Below, in pieces: positions 24,520 through 32,837 of a stretch of 45,274 nt of DNA (position 1 is the first letter of the stretch; the number at the start of each line of letters is the position of its first letter). The stretch comes from Amycolatopsis taiwanensis DSM 45107. GTDB taxonomy: Bacteria; Actinomycetota; Actinomycetes; Mycobacteriales; Pseudonocardiaceae. The stretch lies in contig NZ_JAFB01000053.1 in assembly GCF_000519205.1 (NCBI RefSeq), positions 1 to 45,274 on the forward strand. Reading direction: 5' to 3'. The position numbers and the translations under genes were made by a program. The notes under the pieces are model-generated. The model was not told where the DNA came from, did not search any database, and saw nothing but the letters and a program-made list of their open reading frames with translations.

Positions 24520-25371
24520 TTACGAGTGGGGGTCGAGCTGGTAGACCCGGGTAGCGGTGCCACCGAAGACCTCGGCGCGTTCCGCGGGAGAGAGCTCACC
24601 GGTGAGTTCGGAGGCTGCCTCGGCCCATGCCGAGTATCCGGCCGCGAGCAGGCAGACCGGCCAGTCGGAGCCGAACATCAGGCGTCCCGGCCCGAACGCC
24701 TCCATGGCCAGCTGGGTGTAGGACCGCAGGGTGGCGATTTCCCAGCCTGGTCCGGCCTCGGTGACCAGCCCGGAAAGCTTCGCAACCACATTGGGTTCGG
24801 CGGCGAGCTCGCGGAACAGGCGCGCCCACGGGTCCAGGCGCCCTGACGCGATCGGCGGCTTGGAGAGGTGATCCAGCACGAAAGTGAGTTCCGGCAACGC
24901 TCGCACCGTGTCGATCGCCGCCGGCAGTTGATGCGGCAGCGTCAGCAGGTCGAACCGGAGACCGGCGTCCGCCACGGCCCGCAGTCCCCGGCGGACGTCC
25001 GGCCGGTTCAGCCAGTCGGGATCCGGCTCGCCCTGCACCAGATGACGGATACCGACCAGGCCGGCCGGCTCGGTCAGCTCCGCGAGGATGTCCGCGACAT
25101 CGGGCCGGGTCAGGTCGACCCAGCCCACCACACCGGCGATCAGCGGCGTTTGCTGTGCCACGGAAAGGAATTCCCGTGTTTCGTCCACGCTCGGCAGCAC
25201 CTGCACGAGCACCGTGCGCTCGATCCCCGCGGCGCGCGCCTCCATTTCGAGATCGGCCACGGTGAAGGTCTTCCGGATCGGCGCCATCGACGGCGTGTCC
25301 AGCCAGGTGTGCTCGCGGGCGGTGACGTCCCACAGGTGGTGATGCGCGTCGACCCTCACAGTTGCGCCCAC
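24520..25371 (-). CDS. Amidohydrolase-family lactonase (L-fuconolactonase-like)
   Basis: This 283-residue TIM-barrel amidohydrolase shows DAHHHLWDVTAREHTWLD near the start (metal-binding HxH), LVQVLPSVDETREFLSVA, GIRHLVQGEPD and a final MFGSDWPVCLLAAGY with the catalytic Asp. This is the pattern of sugar lactonases such as L-fucono-1,5-lactonase and L-rhamnonolactonase. It overlaps the upstream aldo/keto reductase by 16 nt, so the pair should oxidise a sugar to its lactone and then open it. GTG 25371 has GGAGGAG just before it; a second GTG at 25359 (4-nt overlap with the stop) is also possible. Confidence 0.85.
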   Translation of the reverse strand: MGATVRVDAHHHLWDVTAREHTWLDTPSMAPIRKTFTVADLEMEARAAGIERTVLVQVLPSVDETREFLSVAQQTPLIAGVVGWVDLTRPDVADILAELTEPAGLVGIRHLVQGEPDPDWLNRPDVRRGLRAVADAGLRFDLLTLPHQLPAAIDTVRALPELTFVLDHLSKPPIASGRLDPWARLFRELAAEPNVVAKLSGLVTEAGPGWEIATLRSYTQLAMEAFGPGRLMFGSDWPVCLLAAGYSAWAEAASELTGELSPAERAEVFGGTATRVYQLDPHS

Positions 25372-26285
25372 AGCTCCTCCGGTATGTCCATGGCCAGGGC
25401 TGCGGAATTCTCCGCTATCTCAGCGGGGGTGCGGGCGCCGACCAGAACCGACGTGACTGCTTTGTGCCGCAACGGAAAACGCAGGGCCGCGGTCGCGAGC
25501 GGCACGCCGTAGGCCGCGCATGTCGCGGCCAGTTCGGTCACCCGGCGCTGTACCGCGGGCGGCGCGGGTGCGTAGTCGAACGTGGCGTTGGAATCGGGGC
25601 GGGCCAGGATGCCGCTGTTGTACACGCCACCGACGATGACCCCGACACCACGCTCAACGCACAGCGGCAGCAGTTGGAGTTCGGCGTCGCGATCGAGCAG
25701 GGTGTACCGGCCGGCGATCAGGACGCAGTCGACGTCGGTCTCGGCGACGAACCGGGCCAGCATCGCGCTCTGGTTCATGCCGACACCGATCGCCTTCACC
25801 GCCCCCTCGGCCCGCAGCCGGGCAAGCGCCGGATACGCCTCGCCCACGGCCTGTTCCCAGTAGTCGTCGGGGTCGTGGATGAGCAGGATGTCGAAGGAGT
25901 CCAGGCCGGTCCGATCCAGACTTTCGGCCAGCGAGCGGTAAACCCCGTCAGCGCTGTAGTCGCGGACCCGAACCATGGGCGGCGCGCCGTAGAAGCCCTC
26001 GTCCCCGTCGACCGTCGGGCCCGGCCGCAGCAGCCGACCGACCTTTGTGGACACCACGAAGTCGCTCTTCCCGGCGAGGAAGGAGCCGAGCCGCTGCTCG
26101 GCAAGGCCGGCCCCGTAGTGCGGCGCGGTGTCGAAGTAGCGAGTGCCCTCGGTCCATGCCGCCCCGAGCGTCTTCGCCGCGGCCTCGTCGGTCATCGCGG
26201 TGTACAACCCGCCGATGGCCGACGTGCCGAAGCCGACACGGCTCAGCTTGAGCCCGGTCCTGCCGAGCGGCACCTTCTCGATCAC
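25356..26285 (-). CDS. Aldo/keto reductase (sugar dehydrogenase-like)
   Basis: This 309-residue AKR has LGRTGLKLSRVGFGTSAIGGLY at the start and the catalytic tetrad: D and Y in RYFDTAPHYGAGLAEQRLG, K in VVSTKVGRLL, and H in DILLIHDPDDYW. Close relatives, by pattern, are L-fucose/D-threo-aldose 1-dehydrogenase and pyridoxal 4-dehydrogenase. Coupling to a fuconolactonase-like gene favours the sugar 1-dehydrogenase reading. It starts with GTG, overlapping the stop of a possible 30-codon upstream ORF (GTGA). Two operator-like repeats lie upstream (26387-26467). Confidence 0.87.
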   Translation of the reverse strand: MIEKVPLGRTGLKLSRVGFGTSAIGGLYTAMTDEAAAKTLGAAWTEGTRYFDTAPHYGAGLAEQRLGSFLAGKSDFVVSTKVGRLLRPGPTVDGDEGFYGAPPMVRVRDYSADGVYRSLAESLDRTGLDSFDILLIHDPDDYWEQAVGEAYPALARLRAEGAVKAIGVGMNQSAMLARFVAETDVDCVLIAGRYTLLDRDAELQLLPLCVERGVGVIVGGVYNSGILARPDSNATFDYAPAPPAVQRRVTELAATCAAYGVPLATAALRFPLRHKAVTSVLVGARTPAEIAENSAALAMDIPEELWAQL

Positions 26286-26374
26286 GTTGGCACTCCGGCA
26301 ATGTCACGCGCGTACAACCGCGCCGCCCACGCCAGACCCGGCTTCGGCCACAACGCCTCGTCCGTCAATGACAC
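26282..26374 (-). CDS. Possible 30-codon ORF coupled to the aldo/keto reductase
   Basis: The reading frame from GTG 26374 to TGA 26282 encodes about 30 residues (VSLTDEALWPKPGLAWAARL onward). Its stop overlaps the reductase GTG by 4 nt. By hand count, 23 of its 29 codons after the start end in G or C, as in real genes here, which argues against chance. No SD is evident and the peptide matches nothing known to me. It may be a leader peptide or the tail of a lost gene. Confidence 0.4.
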   Translation of the reverse strand: MSLTDEALWPKPGLAWAARLYARDIAGVPT

Positions 26375-26386
26375 GCGGCGAGCGTA

Positions 26387-26467
26387 GCCATACATACGAT
26401 GTTTGTACACACATGACCACCGCTGCCCCGACGAAGTTGAGCGCTTTGCCGCCATACATCCGATGTT
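26387..26467. promoter_or_regulatory. Two operator-like repeats before the sugar oxidation operon
   Basis: GCCATACATACGATGTT (26387-26403) and GCCATACATCCGATGTT (26451-26467) differ at one of 17 bases and are 64 bp apart. Each holds an ACAT-N3-ATGT inverted repeat. The spot is unusually AT-rich for the window. A regulator (for example GntR-type) binding both and looping the DNA would fit, but no such gene is in the window. Confidence 0.6.
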
Positions 26468-26496
26468 CACCGCGGCGGCGCACTGCCCTCGAGCCG

Positions 26497-27990
26497 CTAG
26501 GCTCGCAGCACCCCAGGCATCGGCACCGCCCTTGCGCCCACCGATTTGACCCAGGTACCCAGCGCTTCGTGCAGGCCTTCGGCCGTGGTGCCTTGCCAGG
26601 CGACGTAACAGTCGGGCCGGAGCAGCAGTGCGGTGTCGAGTTCCGGCACGGTCACGGTGTCGACTTGCTGCGCCCAGGGGCCTGCGTCGAGAGTACCGGT
26701 GGGATCCAGCAGGAGCGGGCGGCCGGTACGGGTCAGTTCGCGCAGGCCCGGCAGGTCCGGCGCCCATCGGCCGACAAGCGGTCCGGTCTCCGCGCCCATG
26801 TCGTAGGTGATGTCGGCCCCGGACAGCAGATCCGCGATGTGCTGCCGCGTCGCCGGCAAGGCGAGCAGTTCGCCGAACAGCTCACGCAGCGCGGTCACGT
26901 CACCTCCCGGCCGGATCAGCAGCGACTGCGCCTGAGTGTGCATGGTGACCCTCCGCGCCACCGGAAGTCGTTCCGACTCGTAGGTGTCCAACAGGCCCTC
27001 CGGCGCATCGCCGCGCAATTCCGTGGCCAGTTTCCACCCGAGGTTCACCGCATCCTGCAAGCCGAGGTTGAGTCCCGGACCACCGATCGCCGAGTGCACG
27101 TGCGCGGCGTCCCCGAGTAGGAACACGCGGCCGGCGCGGTAACGCGACGCGATCCGCGTGTTGCCACCGAACAGGCGCCGCATCAGGTGTGGTCCCGGCC
27201 CGGTCGGCGGGCCGAGCGGCACGTCCGCACCGAGCACCCGGGAGACGCCGGCCCGAAGTTCCTCGAGCGAAGCGTCGCCGTCGGCCGGCTGCCCCCACTC
27301 GGCCGCGCTGATCAGCGGATCGCGACCGGGGAACGGCGCCCAGGTGAACATGCCGCGCTCGGTTCGCAAGTGCCGAAATGGCGGCACGACGCCGAAACCG
27401 GGCACAACCAGGCCGCCATCGGCGCCGACCATGTCCCGCGGCACGCTCGCATGTCCCGTGAGCGACACCGAGTCGTCCCTGGTCACGCCGGGGAAATCGA
27501 TCCCGGAGAGCTTGCGGACCACGCTGTGCCCGCCGTCGGCGCCGACCAGGAACGCAGCCTCGATCGGCTCCCGCTCGCGCAGTTCGATCGTCACTGACTT
27601 CTCGCCTTGTGTCAGGCCGGTGACCTCGTGGCCGCGGCGGATTTCGACGCCCAGTTCGGCCGCACGATCGGCGAGCATCTGCTCGATCCGGTGCTGTGGC
27701 ACCGCCAGTGTGTAGAGCGGGTTGTCCGGTAGGTCGTGCAGGTCGAGCGGGAACGCGCCGAACACGAAACCTGGCGCGGGTTCGGGGGCGGCTCCGGGTG
27801 CGGTCAGCCGCTCGTACAGTCCGCGCCGGTCGAGCATGCGCACGACCTGGCCGACCAAGCCGTTCGCGCGGTGTTCGCTGGCAGGTTCGGCGAGGCGTTC
27901 CAGGACGAGCGGGCGCGCGCCGGCCAGGGCAAGCTCGCACGCGAGCATCAGGCCGTTGGGTCCCGCGCCCGCGATGACTACGTCGATCAT
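26497..27990 (-). CDS. FAD-dependent aromatic monooxygenase (class A, Rox/PheA-like)
   Basis: This 497-residue flavoprotein monooxygenase has the Rossmann GAGPNGLMLACELALAGARPLVLER start, a DG-type motif in LVGADGGHSVVRKLSG, and the FAD ribityl-binding VFLLGDAAHVHSAIGGPGLNLGLQDA. A thioredoxin-like C-terminal domain follows (about 385-497). It resembles rifampicin monooxygenase (Rox), tetracycline-type and phenol hydroxylases, so it may hydroxylate an aromatic antibiotic or pathway intermediate. ATG 27990 has a GAGGAA SD; a longer start at 28056 adds a basic tail not found in the family. It follows a TetR gene by 75 bp and is probably controlled by it. Confidence 0.9.
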   Translation of the reverse strand: MIDVVIAGAGPNGLMLACELALAGARPLVLERLAEPASEHRANGLVGQVVRMLDRRGLYERLTAPGAAPEPAPGFVFGAFPLDLHDLPDNPLYTLAVPQHRIEQMLADRAAELGVEIRRGHEVTGLTQGEKSVTIELREREPIEAAFLVGADGGHSVVRKLSGIDFPGVTRDDSVSLTGHASVPRDMVGADGGLVVPGFGVVPPFRHLRTERGMFTWAPFPGRDPLISAAEWGQPADGDASLEELRAGVSRVLGADVPLGPPTGPGPHLMRRLFGGNTRIASRYRAGRVFLLGDAAHVHSAIGGPGLNLGLQDAVNLGWKLATELRGDAPEGLLDTYESERLPVARRVTMHTQAQSLLIRPGGDVTALRELFGELLALPATRQHIADLLSGADITYDMGAETGPLVGRWAPDLPGLRELTRTGRPLLLDPTGTLDAGPWAQQVDTVTVPELDTALLLRPDCYVAWQGTTAEGLHEALGTWVKSVGARAVPMPGVLRA

Positions 27991-28065
27991 AAGCTCATTC
28001 CTCTTCCGGGCAGGCGACATCAGCCCGGCCACCTGCCGCCGGGCTTTGGCGTCCACAATGGATTC

Positions 28066-28674
28066 CTAGGGTTTGGCCAGTCCCGCCGCGACCCGGGCGA
28101 GAGCGTCCGCGAGCAAGCGTTCGACCGGTACCGGCCGGTCGGTGCGGAGGTGGTGTGCCATGGCGGTGTTCGTGGCGGCCACGACCGCGGATGCCACGAG
28201 GTGCGGGTACAGGTCCTGTTCCAGGTCGGTGCCGGTCCGCTCGGCGACGGCCGCGGCGATCTCGGCCTCGGCAACGGCCCCGGCCCGCAACATCTCGCCC
28301 TGCAGGGCCGGTTCGGTGAACATCTTGCGCACACCTGCCATCCACTGAACTCCGTCAGCAATGGGGTGGGCAGCGGACTCGGCGTCCGGTGCGAACTGCG
28401 GCAGCACGGAGCCGGTGATCGCCTCCCACAATGGCTCGCCCACCGGGCGCTCGCGCAGCGCCTCCGCGAAGCGCAGCCACCGGTCGAGATGGCGGGCGAC
28501 GATCGCCTCGGCCTTGCTGGCGAAGTAGTTGTTGAACGTGCGCGGCGAAACACCGGCGGCCGCGACGATGTCCTCCACCTTGACGTTCTCGAACCCACGC
28601 TCGACGGTCAGCCGCACCGCTGCCCAACTGAGCGCCGAGCGCGTCTCGGCCTTCTTCCGCTCCCGCAATCCCAC
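28066..28674 (-). CDS. TetR-family repressor of the monooxygenase
   Basis: This 202-residue TetR protein has a helix-turn-helix at about residues 10-55 (RSALSWAAVRLTVERGFENV, then VEDIVAAAGVSPRTFNNYFASK). The VSPRTFNNYF form is common in actinobacterial TetRs next to monooxygenases or exporters. It is the first gene of a two-gene operon with the FAD monooxygenase; a palindromic operator is placed just before its start (28694-28714). Ligand unknown, plausibly the enzyme's substrate. Confidence 0.9.
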   Translation of the reverse strand: MGLRERKKAETRSALSWAAVRLTVERGFENVKVEDIVAAAGVSPRTFNNYFASKAEAIVARHLDRWLRFAEALRERPVGEPLWEAITGSVLPQFAPDAESAAHPIADGVQWMAGVRKMFTEPALQGEMLRAGAVAEAEIAAAVAERTGTDLEQDLYPHLVASAVVAATNTAMAHHLRTDRPVPVERLLADALARVAAGLAKP

Positions 28675-28693
28675 CCGGCCAGCCTAGCAAAAC

Positions 28694-28714
28694 TTGCGGA
28701 CTGCGCAATATTGC
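28694..28714. promoter_or_regulatory. Palindromic operators before the TetR-monooxygenase operon
   Basis: TTGCG-N5-CGCAA (28694-28708) and GCAATATTGC (28705-28714) overlap, 20-40 bp before the TetR start. A run of T (28725-28731) and another CGCAA follow. This AT-rich patch is the likely promoter and self-repression site. Confidence 0.6.
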
Positions 28715-28841
28715 TGGGCACGCAATTTTTTTCGAACTTTCGCCTCCTCCTCGCTTGCGCCGTCCACGAAGGTCCGGACTTGTGCCCGGCTCCGGTCGTC
28801 AAAGTCGTTCCCCGTCGCGCTGACGTGCGAGGATGGGGTGC

Positions 28842-29417
28842 ATGCCCAACAAGCTGCGCCTCACCGGTGACGCCGAATCCGACAAGCTGCTGTCGGAGGA
28901 CCCGTTCGCCCTGCTCACGGGGATGCTTCTGGACCAGCAGATCTCGATGGAAATCGCCTTCGCGGGCCCGCGAAAGATCGCGGACCGGATGGGCGGCTTC
29001 AGCGTCGCCAAGATCGCCGAGGCCGATCTGGACGAGTTCGTCGAACTGTGTGTGACCAAGCCCGCGATCCACCGCTACGGCGGGTCCATGGCCCGGCGGG
29101 TGCATGCGCTCGCCGGGTACATCATGGACACCTACGGCGGGCGAACCGAGGCGATCTGGACCGAAGGGGACCCGGACGGCGCCGAGGTTCTGCGCCGGTT
29201 GAAGGCCCTGCCCGGTTACGGCGACCAGAAGGCCCGGATCTTCCTCGCCCTGCTCGGCAAGCAACTCGGCGTGCAGCCGACAGGGTGGCGGCAGGCCGCC
29301 GGCGCCTACGGCGAGGAAGGCTCTCGGCGCTCGATCGCCGACGTCACCGACGCCCAGACCCTCGCCGAAGTCCGCACCTTCAAAAAGGCCGCCAAAGCCG
29401 CCGCGAAACAAGGTTGA
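28842..29417 (+). CDS. HhH-GPD-type base-excision repair protein
   Basis: This 191-residue protein shows FALLTGMLLDQQISMEIAFAGP near residue 25, then a helix-hairpin-helix at about 118-140 (VLRRLKALPGYGDQKARIFLALLGKQ) with the LPGYGxxKA form. This matches an actinobacterial uncharacterised HhH-GPD family related to DNA glycosylases. The usual catalytic Asp lies in the following region, but no iron-sulfur cysteine cluster is visible. ATG 28842 has a GAGGA SD; the ATG at 28833 is too close to it. Confidence 0.85.
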   Translation: MPNKLRLTGDAESDKLLSEDPFALLTGMLLDQQISMEIAFAGPRKIADRMGGFSVAKIAEADLDEFVELCVTKPAIHRYGGSMARRVHALAGYIMDTYGGRTEAIWTEGDPDGAEVLRRLKALPGYGDQKARIFLALLGKQLGVQPTGWRQAAGAYGEEGSRRSIADVTDAQTLAEVRTFKKAAKAAAKQG

Positions 29418-29447
29418 CCGGAAGATCAAGCCAACCCGCGGGGTTGC

Positions 29448-29708
29448 TCAGCCCGGGTGTGCGCCCACGGTGTCGCGGATCTCGGTGCCGAGCCGCGAGC
29501 CGGACTCCCGTGCGCAATGGGCGCAGCAGAAGAACTTGCCCTCGATCTCCACGCCATGACCCAGCATCCGGCACCCGCAGTGCTCACACACGGGGGCGAG
29601 CCGCTGCGCCGCGCACTCCAGGCTGTCGAACGTGTAGGTGTCACCGCTCTTAGTGCGCACCTCAAAGGACATCCAGTAGTCGTTCCCGCAGATATCGCAC
29701 TCAGCCAT
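29448..29708 (-). CDS. Small cysteine-rich zinc-binding protein
   Basis: This 86-residue protein has nine cysteines in pairs: CDIC (4-7), one in LECAA, CEHCGC (41-46) and FFCCAHC (61-65). It also has several histidines and ends in an RDTVGAHPG tail. The pattern suggests two zinc sites, as in zinc-ribbon or YHS/metallothionein-like proteins; similar actinobacterial proteins are often annotated as prokaryotic metallothionein, which I cannot confirm. Function unknown. Confidence 0.75.
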   Translation of the reverse strand: MAECDICGNDYWMSFEVRTKSGDTYTFDSLECAAQRLAPVCEHCGCRMLGHGVEIEGKFFCCAHCARESGSRLGTEIRDTVGAHPG

Positions 29709-29766
29709 GCCCTCAGCGTGCGCGTCCCGGCCCCGCCGGGCAACTCGGGGCCGGGACGTCGCTCGA

Positions 29767-31281
29767 TCAGGTCGTCGCGAACCGGCCGAGGGTGCGCGCC
29801 GGGTCGATGCCCTCGAACTCCTGGTGCCACAGCGCGTAGAACTCGGCTTCCTCCTCGGTGCGCAACCGCACGCCGTCCACCGGGTGCGAACCAGCGGTGC
29901 TGTCGCCGCCCCCTAGCGAAGACAGCACCTCGCTGGCTCCCGAACCGTCACCGAACTGCTCCTTGCCGCGCCACAGGATGTCCTCCGGCAACCAGCCCGC
30001 GAAGGCCTCCCGGAGCAGTGCCTTCTCCGGCACGCCGGGTCGCACCATCTTGTGTTCGGGCGGGATGGACAGCGCCAGTTCGATCAGGTCCCGGTCGAGG
30101 AACGGCACCCGTGCCTCCATTCCGAACGCCATGGTGGTGCGGTCGCAGCGCTGCAGGTTCAGGTGGTGCAGTTCGCCCACCGTGCGGACCAGCTCGGTCT
30201 GCAGCGCGCCGGGGTCGGTGAACGGCGCCTCGTGGTAGTACTCGTACCCCGCGAACAGTTCGTCCGCGCCTTCCCCCGTGAGCACGGCCGGTACCCGCTT
30301 CGACGCGTACTCGGCGAGTAGCAGGTTGGGCACGGCGCTGCGCACGAGCGACGGGTCATAGTGCTCGGTCGCGTGGACGGCCCTGGGCAGCGCCGCCGCG
30401 GCGTCCGCACTCGTCATCACGATCTCGTGGTGCTCGGTGCCGAGGTGTTCGGCGACCACGCGTGCGGCCGCCAGGTCGGAGCTGCCGGCGGCGCCGACCG
30501 CGAAGGTGGGCAACGGCTGGTCGTGCCGGTCGGCGTACTCCGCGGCCACGGCCGCGACGATCGCCGAGTCCAGCCCTCCGGAGAGGAACACGCCGATGCC
30601 GACGTCGCTCATCATGCGGTACTCCACCGCCGCCACCACGGCCTCACGGACCGCCTTGACCAGCGCGTCGTCCCACACACCGGGCTCTTCGGCGCGCCGG
30701 GCCGGACGCACCTGGGCCGGCACGGCATCGGCGAAGCGCACCAACCCGCCGTTCGGGGTCCAGCAGTGGCCGGGCGGGAAGCTTTCCACCGCCGGGCGGT
30801 CCGCCTCGTCGAACGCCCGCAGTTCGCTGGCGAACAGCACCGCATCGTCCCGGCGCACCCAGTAAAGCGGCTTCACCCCGACGGCATCCCGAGCGGCCAC
30901 GAACTCGCCGTCGTCAGTCGTGAACGCGAGCGCGAACATTCCGCGGAGGCGGGTCAGCCCCGCCGGACCGTCGACGAGCAGCGCATGCAGCGCGGCTTCA
31001 CTGTCAGAATCTGTGACGAAGCGCTCAGATCCGAGTTCGGCACGAATGCCGCGGTGGTTGTAGATTTCGCCGTTGGCCACCAGGTGAACGCTCCCCGATT
31101 GGTCCGGCAACGGCTGATGGCCGCCTTCGACGTCCATAATGGACAGTCGTTGATGGCCGAGCCAGACGTTACCGCGGCGTATTTCCCCGGTGCCGTCAGG
31201 CCCACGATGTTTGATGCGTGCCAACATCTCCCGGCATTGCTCGTCGTCGATTTCACCAATTGCGGCGACTATTCCACACAC
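29767..31281 (-). CDS. asnB: Asparagine synthase (glutamine-hydrolysing)
   Basis: This 504-residue enzyme transfers glutamine nitrogen to aspartate. The N-terminal class II glutaminase begins with C2 (MCGIVAAIGE), the nucleophile freed after Met removal, followed by RGPDGTGE, HQRLSIMD and NGEIYNH. The synthetase half has a PP-loop (VFLSGGLDSAIVAAVAAEY) and conserved TGEGADELFAGYEYYHEAP and RVPFLDRDLIELAL segments. The start is GTG with AGGAGGTGCC upstream. A CCAGT-TT-ACTGG palindrome lies 30 bp before the start. Confidence 0.95.
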   Translation of the reverse strand: MCGIVAAIGEIDDEQCREMLARIKHRGPDGTGEIRRGNVWLGHQRLSIMDVEGGHQPLPDQSGSVHLVANGEIYNHRGIRAELGSERFVTDSDSEAALHALLVDGPAGLTRLRGMFALAFTTDDGEFVAARDAVGVKPLYWVRRDDAVLFASELRAFDEADRPAVESFPPGHCWTPNGGLVRFADAVPAQVRPARRAEEPGVWDDALVKAVREAVVAAVEYRMMSDVGIGVFLSGGLDSAIVAAVAAEYADRHDQPLPTFAVGAAGSSDLAAARVVAEHLGTEHHEIVMTSADAAAALPRAVHATEHYDPSLVRSAVPNLLLAEYASKRVPAVLTGEGADELFAGYEYYHEAPFTDPGALQTELVRTVGELHHLNLQRCDRTTMAFGMEARVPFLDRDLIELALSIPPEHKMVRPGVPEKALLREAFAGWLPEDILWRGKEQFGDGSGASEVLSSLGGGDSTAGSHPVDGVRLRTEEEAEFYALWHQEFEGIDPARTLGRFATT

Positions 31282-31310
31282 GATCGCGTGGCACCTCCTG
31301 TTCCGGACCG

Positions 31311-31322
31311 CCAGTTTACTGG
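31311..31322. promoter_or_regulatory. Palindrome upstream of asnB
   Basis: CCAGT-TT-ACTGG lies 30 bp before the asnB GTG. On the asnB strand it contains TAAACT, a plausible -10, so a repressor bound here would block asnB. It is short and could be chance. Confidence 0.35.
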
Positions 31323-31437
31323 TTGCGCATTCACCCGACGGCGGATCATTCGGCCGGCAGGTCGTTCAACCGGCCGCAAGAGGACTCGACGGCGCCGTTC
31401 GGCCCACCTACGCTGGGTCATGCGGAGGTGGTCAACG

Positions 31438-31626
31438 ATGAGAGCAACCGTTGGAGACCGGATCCTCGTGCACGGACGTACGGTGGGTGCCGGCGAACAT
31501 CAAGGTCGGATCGTCGAAGTACGCGGCGAGGAGGGCGGACCCCCTTACCTGGTCAAGTTCACCGACGGGCACGAGGCGCTGGTGTTCCCCGGGTCCGACT
31601 GCGAAATCACATCTCCGGCGCGCTGA
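31438..31626 (+). CDS. DUF1918 small protein
   Basis: This 62-residue protein shows VGDRILVHGRTVGAGEHQG followed by RIVEVRGEEGGPPYLVKFTDGHEALVFPGSD (in segments). This is the DUF1918 pattern, a small beta-barrel-like actinobacterial family with a G-D-R-I-L-V-H start and a PPYLVKF..GHE....PG.D ending; role unknown. GGAGGTG precedes the ATG by 8 nt. Its 3' 82 bp overlap the converging MFS gene. Confidence 0.9.
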   Translation: MRATVGDRILVHGRTVGAGEHQGRIVEVRGEEGGPPYLVKFTDGHEALVFPGSDCEITSPAR

Positions 31627-32756
31627 CGCAAGCCCACGAACACGGCCAGCAGCGCGATCACGGTGAGTACCGCGGCGAACTCGGGTAGCAGATTGGGGCC
31701 GCCGGCGGTCAGCACCAGGCCGCCGGCGATCCCGGACAGCCCGGCGCCGAGGTAGATCGCGGACGCGTTGAGAGACAGCACCAGGGCCGGTGCGGCCGGC
31801 GTCAGGCCGATCAGGCCATGCTGCATCGGCGGATTGAACGCCCAGCCGCACAGGCCCCACACGAACAGCGCGACCACCGCGCCCGGCACGCTGGTCGCGA
31901 CCAGCGGCAGCACGGCCAGCGAGAGGCCGGCGCCGGCGAGGACGACCATCAGCGGCTTCCGCGAACCCCAGCGATCGGCCGCGCGCCCGCCGACCACGTT
32001 CCCGATCGCGCCGCCGATGCCGTAGCAGAACAGCAGAACGCTGACGATCGTGCCGTGCAGACCCGCGGTCGCGGCCAGTATCGGTGAGATGAACGTGTAC
32101 GCGGCGAATGTGCCGAGGACCGCGAGAACGGTCACGAACAGCGAGACGAGCACACGCGGGCTTCTCGCCGCGTCGAACCGCCGCATGAACGGCACCGCGG
32201 GTGGGGCCGAGACGGTCGGCAGCAGCATGCGCACGGCGACGGCCGCGGCCAGGGCGAACAAGGCCACAAGCAGGAACACTCCCCGGTAACCGACCTGCAG
32301 TGAGATCAGGTTTCCCACCGGGACGCCGAGGATCAGGGCGATGGTGAGCCCGCCGAACACGACCGCGACGGCGCGGCCCCGACGCTCGGGCGGGGCCAGT
32401 TCGGCGGCGACCGCGCTGGCGACCGGGGTGAACACCGCCGCTCCCGCCGCGGTGACCACCCGGGCCACCAGCAGGAGCCCGTAATTCGGCGCGAGTGCGG
32501 CCAGTGCGTTGCCCAGCGCGGTCACGGCGAGGGCGGCGACCAGCAGGCGCCGGCGTTCCCACCGGCCACTCGCCGCGGAGAGCACCGGGGAACCGATCGC
32601 GTAGGCGAGGGAGAAGACGGTGACCAGTTGGGCCGCCGCCGACGCGGAAACGCTCAGCTCGGCGGTCAGTGCCGACAACAGGCCCGCCACCACGTACCCG
32701 CTGGTGCCGACCGCGAAGGCACCCATCGCGAGCACGGAAGTTCGTGAAGAAGACAT
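31545..32756 (-). CDS. MFS transporter, DHA1-type, ArsR-linked
   Basis: This 403-residue transporter has 12 predicted helices. It opens SVLAMGAFAVGTSGYVVAGLLS, with a G-R-W-E-R-R loop, FTPVASAVAAELAPPERRGRAVAV and ILGVPVGNLIS blocks of drug/proton antiporters. It diverges from a winged-helix ArsR gene 79 bp away with palindromes between. ATG 32756 (AGGACC SD) is used; an in-frame start at 33065 would lie inside the regulator. The last about 27 residues (GDVISQSDPGN onward) are read antisense to the DUF1918 gene and are hydrophilic, so the natural end was probably near 31626. Confidence 0.87.
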   Translation of the reverse strand: MSSSRTSVLAMGAFAVGTSGYVVAGLLSALTAELSVSASAAAQLVTVFSLAYAIGSPVLSAASGRWERRRLLVAALAVTALGNALAALAPNYGLLLVARVVTAAGAAVFTPVASAVAAELAPPERRGRAVAVVFGGLTIALILGVPVGNLISLQVGYRGVFLLVALFALAAAVAVRMLLPTVSAPPAVPFMRRFDAARSPRVLVSLFVTVLAVLGTFAAYTFISPILAATAGLHGTIVSVLLFCYGIGGAIGNVVGGRAADRWGSRKPLMVVLAGAGLSLAVLPLVATSVPGAVVALFVWGLCGWAFNPPMQHGLIGLTPAAPALVLSLNASAIYLGAGLSGIAGGLVLTAGGPNLLPEFAAVLTVIALLAVFVGLRQRAGDVISQSDPGNTSASCPSVNLTR

Positions 32757-32776
32757 GAGGTCCTTTGTCCGATCGC

Positions 32777-32837
32777 CATCGAATTCGATGAGGATCGTAC
32801 TACAGGCCTGCTCGTTCTTCGAGGACTGTCGTACGAT
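32777..32837. promoter_or_regulatory. Palindromes in the MFS/ArsR divergent promoter
   Basis: CATCGAATTCGATG (32777-32790) is a perfect 14-bp palindrome. ATCGTAC (32794-32800) and GTACGAT (32831-32837) form a wider inverted pair that ends on the regulator start codon. They fill the 79-bp gap between divergent genes and are likely ArsR operators covering both promoters. Confidence 0.6.
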
